64,000 bases of DNA from assembly GCA_964019425.1 (NCBI GenBank), contig OZ025786.1, forward strand, positions 744,001 through 808,000, given 5' to 3'. Shown piece by piece: positions 54,625 to 64,000 of this stretch; position 1 is the first letter of the stretch; every line of letters begins with the position of its first letter. The notes below the pieces were generated by a model. It did no database searches and was not told where the DNA came from. It saw nothing but the letters and a program-made list of their open reading frames with translations. This DNA comes from Flectonema sp. DT1601. Its lineage: Eukaryota > Euglenozoa > Diplonemea > Diplonemida > Diplonemidae. Made by a program: the position numbers and the translations under genes.

Positions 54625-55728
54625 TCATGTCGTGAGAGATCCTTCTTTTAGTTTCGCAAGGTGAATTCGGGTGCGAATCCTTTTATAGTTTTCCAAAGCA
54701 GCATCAGATGATGACGCAGAGCTGAGAATATCACTTTCAGTTGCTACTGATTCTGCTTCCAGAGATGCAATCGCCTCACGCAGTTTTAACAAGAGGGCTT
54801 CTCGTGATGTTTTCTGTTCTACCTCAGCAACGTCTTTGCGAACTCTGTCAAGTGAGTCTTTGAGAGAATCCACTTCCGCAGTAAGATTAGCAATGGAATT
54901 TTGAGTCTGTAAGTGTCTTGATGTTACTAATGTGTGTCTCTCTTCTACAGCTGAAATAGCATCTTTCTGGTCTTTTAATAATTTTCTACAAGCTATCGTG
55001 AAAGGAAGTTCTTCAAAGTAAGCCTCCGCAACGACATCGTTCAATCGACTACAAGTCATTGTCTCAAGTCCGAATGATGTTGGAAGCTCAGGGATCGTTT
55101 GCATAATGCTGCTTTTAAAATCTCTGTGAAAACTAAATACAATCCAACTTAAAGAACTTTTGGAAACAATTTCTTCAGTTGTTGTAACCTTGACATTGTT
55201 TACACGAGCACATGTGCAATTTTGATAATTTAACAGCCCTGCTTTTGCAGCAGGTGAGTCAGGGGTGACTCTCGACAGTCGCGTTCCACTAAACTGACAA
55301 CCAACTTTTTCACTCGGAGTTTTCATAACCAATAATTGCACTTCATCAGGAAAACATACAATCGGAGGACGAACTAAGAAATCTTTAACGACTGTATTAA
55401 CAATCGTTAATAAACTGCTCTTATTCTTATCCCATCCGTTCATTTCAGCTATTTGAATATCCTTACTACCCTTACGAATCGATGGATGTGCAATGTCGTA
55501 GTCTACACCAATAAGTTGGATTTGAGGAATCATATTTGGGAATGCATTTTGATCAATATTTACTTTTAAATGTGCTTTTTCACAACCATCTAGATTGAAA
55601 GGGATATTTAATTCTCTTCTACACATCGATACCGTCGCATTGTATGATTGCTGTACCTCTCTTATGTGATCGTCGGCTGTTTTTTCCTGATGAGTTCCAC
55701 TGCCGCTTAGATACTTGAATAGATTCAT
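54625..55728 (-). CDS. ESCRT-I VPS37-like protein with UEV, PDZ-like and Mod(r)-like regions, 367 aa
   Basis: Residues about 15-130 look like a UEV domain (LIGVDYDIAHPSIRKG, then a helix and FLVRPPIV), as found at the N-terminus of VPS37A and TSG101. Residues 135-215 resemble PDZ (VGCQFSGTRLSRVTPDSPAAKAG, RVNNVKVTTTEEIV). The C-terminal 150 residues are helical coiled coil with FEELPFTIACRKLLKDQ, fitting Mod(r)/VPS37. ESCRT-I sorts ubiquitinated cargo into multivesicular bodies. A PDZ-like insert is not usual for the family, so the name is tentative. A stretch of about 11 A directly precedes the ATG at 55728. Intronless as read. Confidence 0.58.
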   Translation of the reverse strand: MNLFKYLSGSGTHQEKTADDHIREVQQSYNATVSMCRRELNIPFNLDGCEKAHLKVNIDQNAFPNMIPQIQLIGVDYDIAHPSIRKGSKDIQIAEMNGWDKNKSSLLTIVNTVVKDFLVRPPIVCFPDEVQLLVMKTPSEKVGCQFSGTRLSRVTPDSPAAKAGLLNYQNCTCARVNNVKVTTTEEIVSKSSLSWIVFSFHRDFKSSIMQTIPELPTSFGLETMTCSRLNDVVAEAYFEELPFTIACRKLLKDQKDAISAVEERHTLVTSRHLQTQNSIANLTAEVDSLKDSLDRVRKDVAEVEQKTSREALLLKLREAIASLEAESVATESDILSSASSSDAALENYKRIRTRIHLAKLKEGSLTT

Positions 55729-56613
55729 TTTTTTTTTTTCCCTCTCCTAATTAGTGGATGACTTTAAGGACAAAAAAAGAACAATACCGAGAAATAACGT
55801 AGTGTACTATATTTCATATGATGTTGTTAAGAAACCTGTTGTCGTTTTTTTTTTAAAATAAGTTTGTTACTACTAATGGTTTTCTTATAGCGCACATAAC
55901 TTGCTTTACTTTTCACATATTAAGTTTTTAACTTTTTTTTTTTTTTTTCCCGAGTCCATTTAGGGTTTTTGGTTAAGACTCTAATGTTTCGTATTTTATT
56001 TTTTTTTTAAAAGAAAAGAAGAAGAAGAAAAAAAAAGAACAACAACAACATAAAGAGAACAACAACAAAAAAAAAAAAAAAAAAGGGAAGGAAGAAGAAG
56101 AAATCTTTTTTATATCGCAAAGGCACGCAGTGTCTACTCCGAAGCGCAAATGCTCAAGTAGACTGTGGAGTTTTTTTGTTTTTTTTTTTTCCTTTACTCA
56201 GTTACGTGATACGAGTAATTGTTATTTTTAAACACATAAGTCAGTCTCTTATATCAAATGAGTTGACTCTCTTTGAGAACTTATGCGAAAAACATCTCCG
56301 TATCTTTTAGTTTTCTTCTTTGTGCCATGCCAGGTGATAGCAGGCATTCCTTCTTTCGTATTAAAACCTCACGAAAAAAGTTTCTTCTTTGCTACAAAAA
56401 AAAACTAACCAGAAAAATGTTTGTCCACTTGGGATATGGGAAGGAAAGCCCGTCTCCTTATGTTCTCTTTTTTTTTTTTTTTTTTTTTAAAATGTCTTTT
56501 TCAAGAGTGTGTAACGGACTAAGAAAAGTTAAATCTATTTGGTGGGGCTATGTGCTAGAGGTGATTTTATTTTGTTTTTCTAAAGGAGTAGCTGGGATGA
56601 ATTTAGGAATGGT
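55729..56613. other. Intergenic, 885 bp
   Basis: T and A runs (55930, 56070 and 56468), GAA/CAA-rich stretches, and the 3' UTR of IFT38. No gene seen. Confidence 0.45.
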
Positions 56614-56692
56614 CTAGTCCCCCATGTCGTCGTCGTCGTCTTCATCATCGTCTTCGTCTGTGTCGTCGTCTTCATCCGTTTCCTCGTCGTCA

Positions 56693-56724
<32 letters not shown>

Positions 56725-58200
56725 ATCATCATCATCATCGTCGATATCGTCATCATCATCATCGTCGTCGTCATCGTCGTCGTCGTCATCATCGTCGTCG
56801 TCATCATCGTCGTCATCGTCGTCGTCATCATCATCGTCGTCACTTCCCTCATTCAACGACAACGCTCCATCACTAGATGTTTCATCATCTGCTTTGTTTT
56901 TAATAAAAGTTTTTCTTAACAAGTAATTTCTCGTAACACACAACGTAACGATCAGATATTTAAACACCTACAACGCAGAGAATCCCCCCCTCGACGAATA
57001 AATTATTAAAAAAGACATACCGAACTCGTCACTTTCATCAGAGTCGTTACCTCCGTAGATATTTCCTTCGGTTTTGACACTGCGAGGTTTTGACTGAGGG
57101 CGACCTGATTCTGGACGTTGGCGCTTACCACCGCGTGCGCTGGTTCCACGCATCTTGCGATCAGTGGTCGCTTCCATGTTTAGAATTCCTTCTTGATGAG
57201 CTTCAGCATTAGTGAGACGACTTGTTTCTTCTTCTTCCATTTGAAGTTCGAGTTCACGATCACGTTTAACGTCAAGCATTGAGTCCTCTGGTGCTCTCTG
57301 CCCACGGAGTACTTCAAGTTCTTCTTTGCGAAGCCTCTCTCTCATTGCTCTTAATTTAAATTCTTGTTCTTCTACGAGAAGATCTTCTTTTCTGTTGAAT
57401 TTTGCGAGCTCAGCTTCTAAATATCCCAAGTTTCGAAATTGTTCTAAATAATGTTTATATTGTTTATGTAAATCAGCTTCCATCAAATCATATTCATCCA
57501 TGAAAGCAGGTCTTGATGCCATTAGTCCAGCCATACGTTTTTGATTACGTTCTAATTGACCCGCTTTGTTTTCAATTTTACTTTCCAAAGTTGATTCATC
57601 GGCGTTTAAACCAGTGCATGCTTCAGTTAGTTGCTGGACTTGCTCTGCTAATTGATCGAGTGTTTGGTTTACCAGTCGTTCTACTTCAGCCATTTCAGGG
57701 GGACGAGCTACGAGTCTTGTCCTCGCATCTCTGTTTTTTAATTCAATTTCTAATAGTTCATGAAGTTTATAACCTTCTTCAGTTAATTCCCCAGCAGTTT
57801 TGCGAGTATCTTGTGGATCACCTGGTCTGACTACGTCGTGAGTCTCATCCTCGTCGTCAGGGACATCGTGCATATTGTAAGCAGTTTGTAGTACAGTTGC
57901 TAACTTGAGGAGTTCTCGAACAGCGTTACCATCAGCTGCGTAAAGTCTTTTCATGTTTAACTTTACGTGTGCTTTGTGTTGACATACTAGGCAAAGATCT
58001 CTTAGAAAAGCAACTCTTCGAGTTGATGTAGTGATGTCGTCGTCGATGTCAAGTCCGGGATCGAATTGAGATGCCAACCACATCGTAGCATCGGCAACTA
58101 ATTCGAAATTTGGTGTCCTAAAGCTCTCCAAACTAACCATTCGAGGATACCCAAGTACCCTCATTATCTCAACAAATGATTTTAGTTCTCGAAACGACAT
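56614..58200 (-). CDS. IFT38: Intraflagellar transport protein IFT38/CLUAP1, two exons, about 484 aa
   Basis: IFT-B subunit needed to build cilia. The start MSFRELKSFVEIMRVLGYPR matches CLUAP1 closely, followed by RTPNFELVADATMWLASQ and KAHVKLNMKRLYAADGNAV of the NN-CH domain, then a long coiled coil (about 170-330). Exon 1 (58200-57021) ends at a GTATGT donor; a 132-nt intron ends AACAAAGCAG, and exon 2 (56888-56614) continues in frame as DDETSSDGALSLNEGS plus a poly-Asp tail. Exon lengths 1180 and 275 nt sum to whole codons. Without splicing the protein would end in an unrelated tail. Acidic C-termini are known in CLUAP1, but this Asp run is extreme. Confidence 0.92.
56624..56850 (-). repeat. 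GAT/GAC tract encoding poly-Asp
   Basis: Mixed GAC and GAT codons encode roughly thirty Asp, one Ile, about twenty Asp, then an Asp/Glu/Thr mix. The mixed codon use argues for selection on the protein rather than pure DNA slippage. Confidence 0.85.
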
Positions 58201-58395
58201 CTTTCTTTTGTTTTCGTTTTTTTTTTGTTGTTGTTGTTGTTTTTTTCTTTGTTAGTTTTTTTTTTTTTTTTTTGTTTATTCAAGGTGCCCTGATTGGCGG
58301 GCCTGGGGTAAGGAGTAAAAAAAAGCAGTTTAAAAAAAATATAAAAGAGTAGCCCTTTGAAAATAACACAATCGGTCCTATAGTTCTTCTGCTTG

Positions 58396-58659
58396 AACAT
58401 AGTTGACAAACCTGGTAGGGGAGTAGGGGTGAAACTTCAACAATGTAAAAACAGTAACAACTTTAGGGTATTAAAAACAAAATTAATATCAAGTACTTGA
58501 CTGAAAAAATATTGTAGTTGCTAATCAAAGAGAAATACGTTTAGAAAAAAGAAAACATAAAAGGGAAAACTATTTTTTTTTGTCTTATCGACCAGAAGAC
58601 GTTGTCGAATCTGGTAATTCCTGGTAACATAGTTGACAAACCTGGTAGGGGAGTAGGGG
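58396..58659. repeat. Dispersed repeat F2, copy b, flanked by perfect 34-bp direct repeats
   Basis: A core of 196 bp (58430-58625) starting TGAAACTTCAACAATG and ending ATCTGGTAATTCCTGGT lies between identical 34-bp repeats (58396-58429 and 58626-58659, beginning AACATAGTTGACAAACC). It sits about 200 bp upstream of the IFT38 start. The core matches copy a at 6786 apart from scattered changes. Confidence 0.75.
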
Positions 58660-58980
58660 GGATATATATTTACGCTACGTTGACTACTAATCGCTAACTA
58701 GAATGGTATTCTCATATTCCCTACAAAAAAACAAACATACCACAAAAAGGCTGCATGAAATAACATTTAAAAAGAAAAACAAAAAAACTAATAATGTTTT
58801 TTTTTTTGTTCTTTTTTTTTTGTTGTTTTTCAGCTTCCGTGAGCGAATAAAAAAGAAAGCAATTATTGTGGGATAAATATTTTTTAAAAAAAAAAAAAAA
58901 AACACTACTATATTTCTGTTTGTTCACACTCGTACACTACTCTCTGAGTAAGGGGGAAAAAGAAAAAATAAATTTTAATC

Positions 58981-60742
58981 TTACTCAGGTTTTTTTCCCC
59001 AACTCCAACCATTGAACCATCCCTTTTTATCACCCTCTTGGGTAGTGTTTGCAGGTGGTTTTGAGTGTGATTTTGAAGCAATAGAAGGCTTTGATCCCTT
59101 GGAGTCTACCAGACGATGTGAGTAGGATGGTTTCTCAAAACACTGCCTTGCTAAATCAAAGAAGACAGGCCTACAAGGAATCGTCACATAGTCTGGAGGG
59201 ATACGCGTGATAGATTCACATGAGCGGTATTCAATAAAAGACTTATCAAGTCTGGTCTTTGCTTTCGCATTATCACTCTCTGCAACTTCATCAATAGAGA
59301 GAAGTGCCGCAGCTTTGCTACGGCATTTTGCTGCTCTGACCTTCTCACCCTCAGCTATTGCTAACGAGTCATCGAGTTTAGCAGTTCTGCAGAATATCAA
59401 AGCTTCGGATATCAGTTTCTCTGCTTCTGAATAAAGAGGTTGTGAGTGACTGTATTCACGCATGCTTGTGAAGGTCTCTCCCTGTTATTTTTTTTTTTTT
59501 TTTTTTTAAATATTGTTAAGTTAGACTACCACTAAAATATAAAAAAACACAAACCTGACAGTGATACTTAAGCGCCTGATGTATCAGAAGTTGAAGGTTA
59601 AGTGGATTGGCTAAAGTCTCATCATCCTCAACGCCCGGAATCGCAAGCATCCCTTCAATAGTTTGAGTGACTGAGTCGTGTAGCCTTGCTAAGTCAAGTG
59701 CAGTAGTCCGCTTTGACTCTTTCTTTTGCAAGCTGCAATCTTCTATTCTTGCGGTATGTACTTTCGACAGTAATTTATTACGTGCTAATGTTTGCTGAAG
59801 TAAGTTGTACTTCAATCCATTAACTAAAAGATGAAGGGTCGCAGAGTCTGTTTCCTTTTCATGTGCAATGTCTTGTTTAACTTGTTGAATAGCATCATTG
59901 TACGCAATGAAAACCTTGTCGTACAAATCAACTATTTTATTAAGAACTGACGCAGATAAAACATCGCCTTCCTTCTCTAACTGAGATTCAATATCTCTGC
60001 ACACAGAGTCAGATGTAGCTAATTGGAGACGAACCTTTTCACTGTTTACAGGTATCTTTTTACCTCTCCATTCAAGTACACTGCTGCTACCTCCAGATTG
60101 GACGGTATCAGTGTTTATGCTTGATGAATCCTCTCCCAGATTATAATTACAAAATCTCATATTTTGATCCAAATCAGAAACTCTCTGAAGGTACGCAGCC
60201 TTTACTTCTGGTGTGCACTGCTCTTGAAGAGACACGTAGACTTTACGTGCTTTTGTGTAGGCAGTTTTGGCATTAGAAAACTCCTTCTTTGCAACATGTA
60301 AGTTTGCGTTCATCTCGCTTGTGTATGCCTCTATTTCTGTTATTGTTCTGTCGTTTGCTACATATTTCGTAATGTGAAGTAGTTTTTGAGCATGAACAAC
60401 AGCCTTTGCCATTTTAAGAGCATAGTGTCTATGAAGTCTTGGAGCATCAGTGGTGGAATGATCGTATTTAAGTTGTTCTCCATACGCCCAGGCTCTCTCT
60501 GTTTGGAGTAGCATCATCATTAGAATTCGAGTATCAGTTACATCTTCTGGTAGGATTGTTAATCCTTTATACTTCTTCTGTGTACCAGCAAACATCTTAA
60601 CAGTTTTATGAATTCTTCTTAACCTTCTGCTACAGTATTGACGGTATCTCTGATAATCAAATGATTTCAGTCCGTGATGTTGTTGCAGACCTCTTAATGT
60701 ATGAATCACATCAAGATTAAACTTAGGAATCGGTGACTCCAT
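58981..60742 (-). CDS. SRP68: Signal recognition particle subunit SRP68, two exons, 562 aa
   Basis: SRP68 binds 7S RNA with SRP72 and is part of the particle that targets ribosomes to the ER. The N-terminal HGLKSFDYQRYRQYCSRRLR motif (an RNA-binding helix) is diagnostic, followed by the helical, TPR-like body typical of the family. Exon 1 (60742-59555) ends in CAG|GTTTGT. After a 73-nt intron ending in about 22 A and TAACAG, exon 2 (59481-58981) continues GETFTSMREYSHSQPLY... in phase 0. The joined length fits SRP68 (about 600 aa). The C-terminus, rich in Trp, Gly and Lys, may bind SRP72. A good pyrimidine-AG acceptor lies 20 nt before the ATG. Confidence 0.92.
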
Positions 60743-61846
60743 TAACTTAAAAATGTATGTCCTGATAGTGAAAGATAAAGAGAATAACTTGATACCATAA
60801 TCATTAACATAAACCGCATTGAACCTCCTATTCCGTCATAGACGTGGTGTGACTAGGATAAAGAAAACAATTTTCTTTTTTTTTTTGATTAAACCAAAAA
60901 ACAGTTAACTATGCGACTTGTAACAAAAGTAAATAAATATAATAATAAAAAAGACATCGATAACATTTAATATTGTGCAAGACTACTGTTAGCTTCAGGC
61001 CTTTGGTTGTACGCAAGGCATCAAAATTTGGTTTTTTTAAAATAAAAAAAAAGGAAACCTACAAGTCCACACAAGAAAGCTGCCTCCAGGAATAGAGGGC
61101 CGAGTAATAAGTGGAAGCTCCACAAGGCTGTGACCACAGTATAGGTTTCTCCAAGCTTTGGTGAGAGGGGTTTCCGAATGAAAAAAAGAAAAAAAAGAGA
61201 AAAAAGAAAATATTTCACCACGACTGTTGTATATCGTGAGAGGAAGAAAGCTTTCAGCTTAGCTCTCTGAAACAGTAGAACAGACAAACCTATTTTTTAT
61301 TTTATTTTCAAATTTAATACAACAAAAAAAAAAAAAAAAAGAATACTAAAAAACTCATCAATAATATAAAATAAGATCGGTAACTCTCCGAAATCTAACT
61401 TTTTTTTTTTTTTTTTTTTTTTTTTTCCCCACTTTTTTTTTTTTAAAGCAGAAATTTACAATAACAAATATAAATATAAAACACAATAAACCATGACAAA
61501 GACGCGTGTAAACAAAAAGAAGCAAGAGGCTGTCTGCAAAAAAAAAAGGTTGAGCTAAGCAGAAAGTAGATAATAAGAGATAGAGAAATAATAATTATTG
61601 ATTAAAGGAAATTGTTAACTCCATCAATTCGGTCTTTTTATCGTGCAGATTTCTCCATTAGGAGACACGAAGGATTTTGTGAGTCACAAACTAGTATCCT
61701 TTTTTTCTTTTTTTTTCATTTTGTACGTGACGTATGACATAAATAAGATGATTTAAAAAAAAGAAAAATGTCATTTCCGTCAAATTCGTTGAATGAAATC
61801 GAATGTCAGTGTACTCTACATCTGTGTTACTTAAGAGAATGAAAAC
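60743..61846. other. Intergenic, 1.1 kb
   Basis: Carries T and A runs (61324-61340, 61400-61426) and the 3' UTR of the J-protein gene. No gene or RNA recognised. Confidence 0.45.
60762..60783 (-). promoter_or_regulatory. Candidate trans-splice acceptor for SRP68
   Basis: TCTTTATCTTTCACTATCAG on the minus strand, then GACATAC and the ATG 20 nt on. One of the best pyrimidine-tract acceptors of the window. Confidence 0.5.
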
Positions 61847-62575
61847 CTAAATACGAATAGTTGGGTCCATTCTTCTTATTATTAAAAAAGTCATCTCCGT
61901 CGGTTCACAATATTTCTGAATGAAATCCACCATCAGTGGCCAACAGGGTGATATGGTAGATCTCATTTCTGGATTTCCGTGAAATGATTCCTGATACCTC
62001 TCAAGAAGACTATGAAGGCAATCAAGTGGTGGTGCTGTTGAATGAACTGAAGACCATTTCTCTACGGTATTCAAACATGTTAAGGAATGCTCCATTCCTA
62101 ACGGTAATACTCTACTCCATATGTCTATAAGTGCTTGTAGTAGTATCTCATCATTGGGTAGTTCTCCTATTCCAGCCAGTTTCCAAAGAGAACCTAATGT
62201 GCAACTCATTTCGTCAGGAGTTTGCAATGAACGCATTTTTGATAATATTATTTTATAAGGAAGGGATTCGCTGTCAGAGTCGGTTGCGTATGCCCTTGGA
62301 CAATCATCTGTAGCAGCGAAGTCAATTGACCCTCCTCCTTTCTTTATTGCAGCAACACAAAAAGAGAATGAAATATTAACATCTTGCATCATGTCAGATC
62401 CGTTTTCACAAATGTCTGGATGATATTTCTGAGCCAGTTTGTGGAATTGTCGTCGTAATGATCTTTCGGTAATTACCTCTCCTTGGATTTCCCATTGTAA
62501 TACCCGAACATGTTCAAGCAACTCTGCTCTTGTAAAGTGTCGCAACTGGCGCGCAGCTGCCCCAAAACGAATCAT
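61847..62575 (-). CDS. J-domain (DnaJ-like) protein, probably mitochondrial, 242 aa
   Basis: The N-terminus MIRFGAAARQLRHFTRAELL is basic and amphipathic, like a mitochondrial presequence. A J-domain follows, with helix RRQFHKLAQKYHPDI carrying the His-Pro-Asp motif (52-54) that stimulates Hsp70 ATPase. The C-terminal 180 residues are helical and not assigned; no Gly/Phe region or zinc finger is seen, so this is a class C co-chaperone. The ATG at 62575 lies 15 nt after a clear acceptor TTTATTTTACAG. A piggyBac-type element is inserted only 28 bp upstream of the start, which may affect expression. Confidence 0.78.
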   Translation of the reverse strand: MIRFGAAARQLRHFTRAELLEHVRVLQWEIQGEVITERSLRRQFHKLAQKYHPDICENGSDMMQDVNISFSFCVAAIKKGGGSIDFAATDDCPRAYATDSDSESLPYKIILSKMRSLQTPDEMSCTLGSLWKLAGIGELPNDEILLQALIDIWSRVLPLGMEHSLTCLNTVEKWSSVHSTAPPLDCLHSLLERYQESFHGNPEMRSTISPCWPLMVDFIQKYCEPTEMTFLIIRRMDPTIRI

Positions 62576-62590
62576 ACCGACGGAAACAAT

Positions 62591-62602
62591 CTGTAAAATA
62601 AA
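62591..62602 (-). promoter_or_regulatory. Candidate splice acceptor for J-protein gene at transposon edge
   Basis: TTTATTTTACAG precedes the start codon by 15 nt. The TTAA target of the neighbouring transposon (62603-62606) directly borders its pyrimidine tract. Confidence 0.5.
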
Positions 62603-62606
62603 TTAA

Positions 62607-64000
62607 CCCATTAAGGACGGGGGGTCCACTACAGTGGTTATTTTGAAATTTTATTTTCGCTAAGGGGAAAACCCGGCTAACGCTACCCAGGGGGGGTGTA
62701 ATCGAGGCCGTTTCGCGACGAATCTTGGGTGGGATGGCGTGGTTCGCTGTGTTTTTATTCATGAAATTCAAAACTAATAATCAAAATTTTACCACCTAAC
62801 AAGAAGTTTCGTGTGCCTGTTGAAATTGATACAAGTTCGGCGTCCTATGAAAGTCTGATGATGATGGATTCTGTATCGGAGTCGTCATCTGACAGCAACA
62901 CAGCAAAGGTATCAAAGTGGGGGGGCAAAACCAAGAGAATCCCCAGGGAAAAACGGAAAGGACCTACCCAGAGTGTGAGCGACTTTAATGAAATGAACGA
63001 ATTGAAGGTATCCAACTCATTTTCACTGATCATGTGCTTAAAATGATATTTCGACACACTCTTGCCTACCCGATTGACAAAGAGACGTCCATGAAGTCAC
63101 TAGAAGTTGGTGAACTGAAATGCTTTCTCCGTAATTTCCACACTGCTAACAAACACATTCCTGCTTCTTATGTTCATAGTCTTGTTAAACCCCATAATAA
63201 TAAAGGGCATTGGGTGACGTTTGACAATTTCAATTCGTCATACGCATTTCTTGTTTTGATGTTAGCGAAAGGGTTCCACTGTGTTGGAACAGCCTGACGG
63301 AACAGAAAGGGAGTTCTGTTGATGTTACAAAACCGAAGGCTACCCCTGGACCGGGACGACTAAGCAAATCGGAAGTGAAAGAAAGACCGAAGAATCTTTC
63401 TGCTTCTTACCTTCAGTCAAGCACGGCATCCACCATATAAAGTGGAGAGACTCAAAGGATGTGCATCTTTTCAGTACTCTTCCCTTACGTGAGCACTGTG
63501 TCGATGTATATCGCTGGATTAGGAAGAGAAATAAAAAAGAAAAAGTGCCGATCAAACTACCGTGCAAGTAGACAGGTACACCAAAACGATGGGAGGTGTT
63601 AACCTGATGGATAGCGTGAAGGGAAGGGCGAACAGAAACCTTCAAACTAAACGATGGCATCTAAAGGTTTTCGACTACTAGCTGAAAGTTTCAATGTTCA
63701 ACACGTTTACCCTTCAAAAGAAATGCGGTAAGGATACTGGTACCTACATACGGTATGTAGAGGAGCTCGCTATGCAACTCGTCAGTGACGGGACGTCGAG
63801 AGACAAGACAACCAATACTACATCTACTATTGACTCGGGTTCGCACTTTTCACACATGTTCAGCACCACTGAGCACTATCCATCAATATTTGGCGCTGCT
63901 AAACAATGTAAGTATCACAATACTCGAGTGAGGACTACTTATGGATGCCAGGGGTGTAAGGTTTTTATGTGTCCTGCACCCTGTTTTGGCAAATACCACT
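62607..64000 (+). mobile_element. piggyBac-type DNA transposon, left end and body, runs past window
   Basis: Starts CCCATTAAGGACGG after TTAA (62603-62606), the piggyBac target. A subterminal palindrome CCACTACAGTGG occupies the same relative place as in the 7786 element. The right end is outside the window. Transposase fragments fill the interior. Confidence 0.8.
62813..64000 (+). pseudogene. Decayed piggyBac transposase, second copy
   Basis: An acidic Ser-rich leader with SKWGG (62813-63046) is followed by NKGHWVTFDNFNSSYAFLV (second catalytic Asp), GTA-stop-RNRKG, then MGGVNLMDSVKGRANRNLQ, where the third catalytic Asp of GGVD reads Asn. It ends in the finger YGCQGCKVFMCPAPCFGKYH at the window edge. 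Several stops and frame changes are present. The N-terminal part with SRNRF-LHF and the first catalytic Asp is missing, so the gene is inactive. Confidence 0.8.

Noticed and set aside
56624-56926. 100-aa Ser-rich plus-strand frame
   Set aside because: Antisense of the GAT/GAC tract of the IFT38 terminal exon.
1-64000. CRISPR arrays, bacterial operon signals, LTR or virus-like elements
   Set aside because: No spaced direct-repeat array, Shine-Dalgarno-led operon, long terminal repeats or capsid/polymerase genes were seen; gene content and introns are eukaryotic.

Overview
The window looks like nuclear DNA of a flagellated unicellular eukaryote. It carries an intraflagellar-transport gene (IFT38/CLUAP1), SRP68, PIG-O and short GT-AG introns. 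Intergenic DNA is AT-rich and packed with poly(dA)/poly(dT) tracts, many over 20 nt. Every host gene I can support (about 23) lies on the minus strand, so transcription runs from 62.6 kb down to 1. Several starts sit just downstream of a pyrimidine-rich AG acceptor, and two neighbouring pairs are only about 80-90 nt apart. One-way gene order plus acceptors before start codons resembles trans-splicing lineages such as Euglenozoa. That placement is an inference; no spliced-leader gene was found.

Layout in transcription order (right to left): 62.6-64 kb, a decayed piggyBac-type DNA transposon inserted just upstream of a J-domain protein gene. 62.6-52 kb: J-protein, SRP68 (two exons), IFT38 (two exons, poly-Asp tail), a UEV/PDZ/Mod(r) protein resembling ESCRT-I VPS37, an Arg/Ser-rich coiled-coil protein, and an EF-hand protein fused to TMEM65. 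51.7-44.6 kb: three tandem, nearly identical genes for a secreted-then-anchored protein with sushi-like modules, a Ser/Thr stalk, one membrane span and an acidic tail. 44.5-40.4 kb: a repeat nest with duplicated segments, SINE-like units, a fragment of large-subunit rRNA joined to such a unit, and an orphan terminal exon. 39.8-37.2 kb: a membrane protein joining a degenerate nucleotide-cyclase domain to a STE-type kinase. 37.2-25.7 kb: two gene-poor stretches around an F-box protein gene. 25.7-17 kb: a 986-residue repeat protein with zinc ribbon, a protein kinase (two exons), PIG-O, and a myristoylated half-LIM protein. 14.3-12.9 kb: a mobile element with 167-bp inverted ends built of 31-bp units. 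12-1 kb: an OTU protease, a second piggyBac-type remnant, a small two-exon gene, an orphan protein, an EF-hand protein, a basic protein and a partial LamG-like protein.

The genes do not form one pathway; they are mixed housekeeping, ciliary, signalling and surface genes. The unusual content is in the mobile and repeat layer: an rRNA-derived retroposon, a small repeat flanked by 28-34 bp direct repeats, a SINE-like family ending in a hairpin and A-tail, and a repeat carrying a splice acceptor. Exon joins were read by eye and no transcript data were available.
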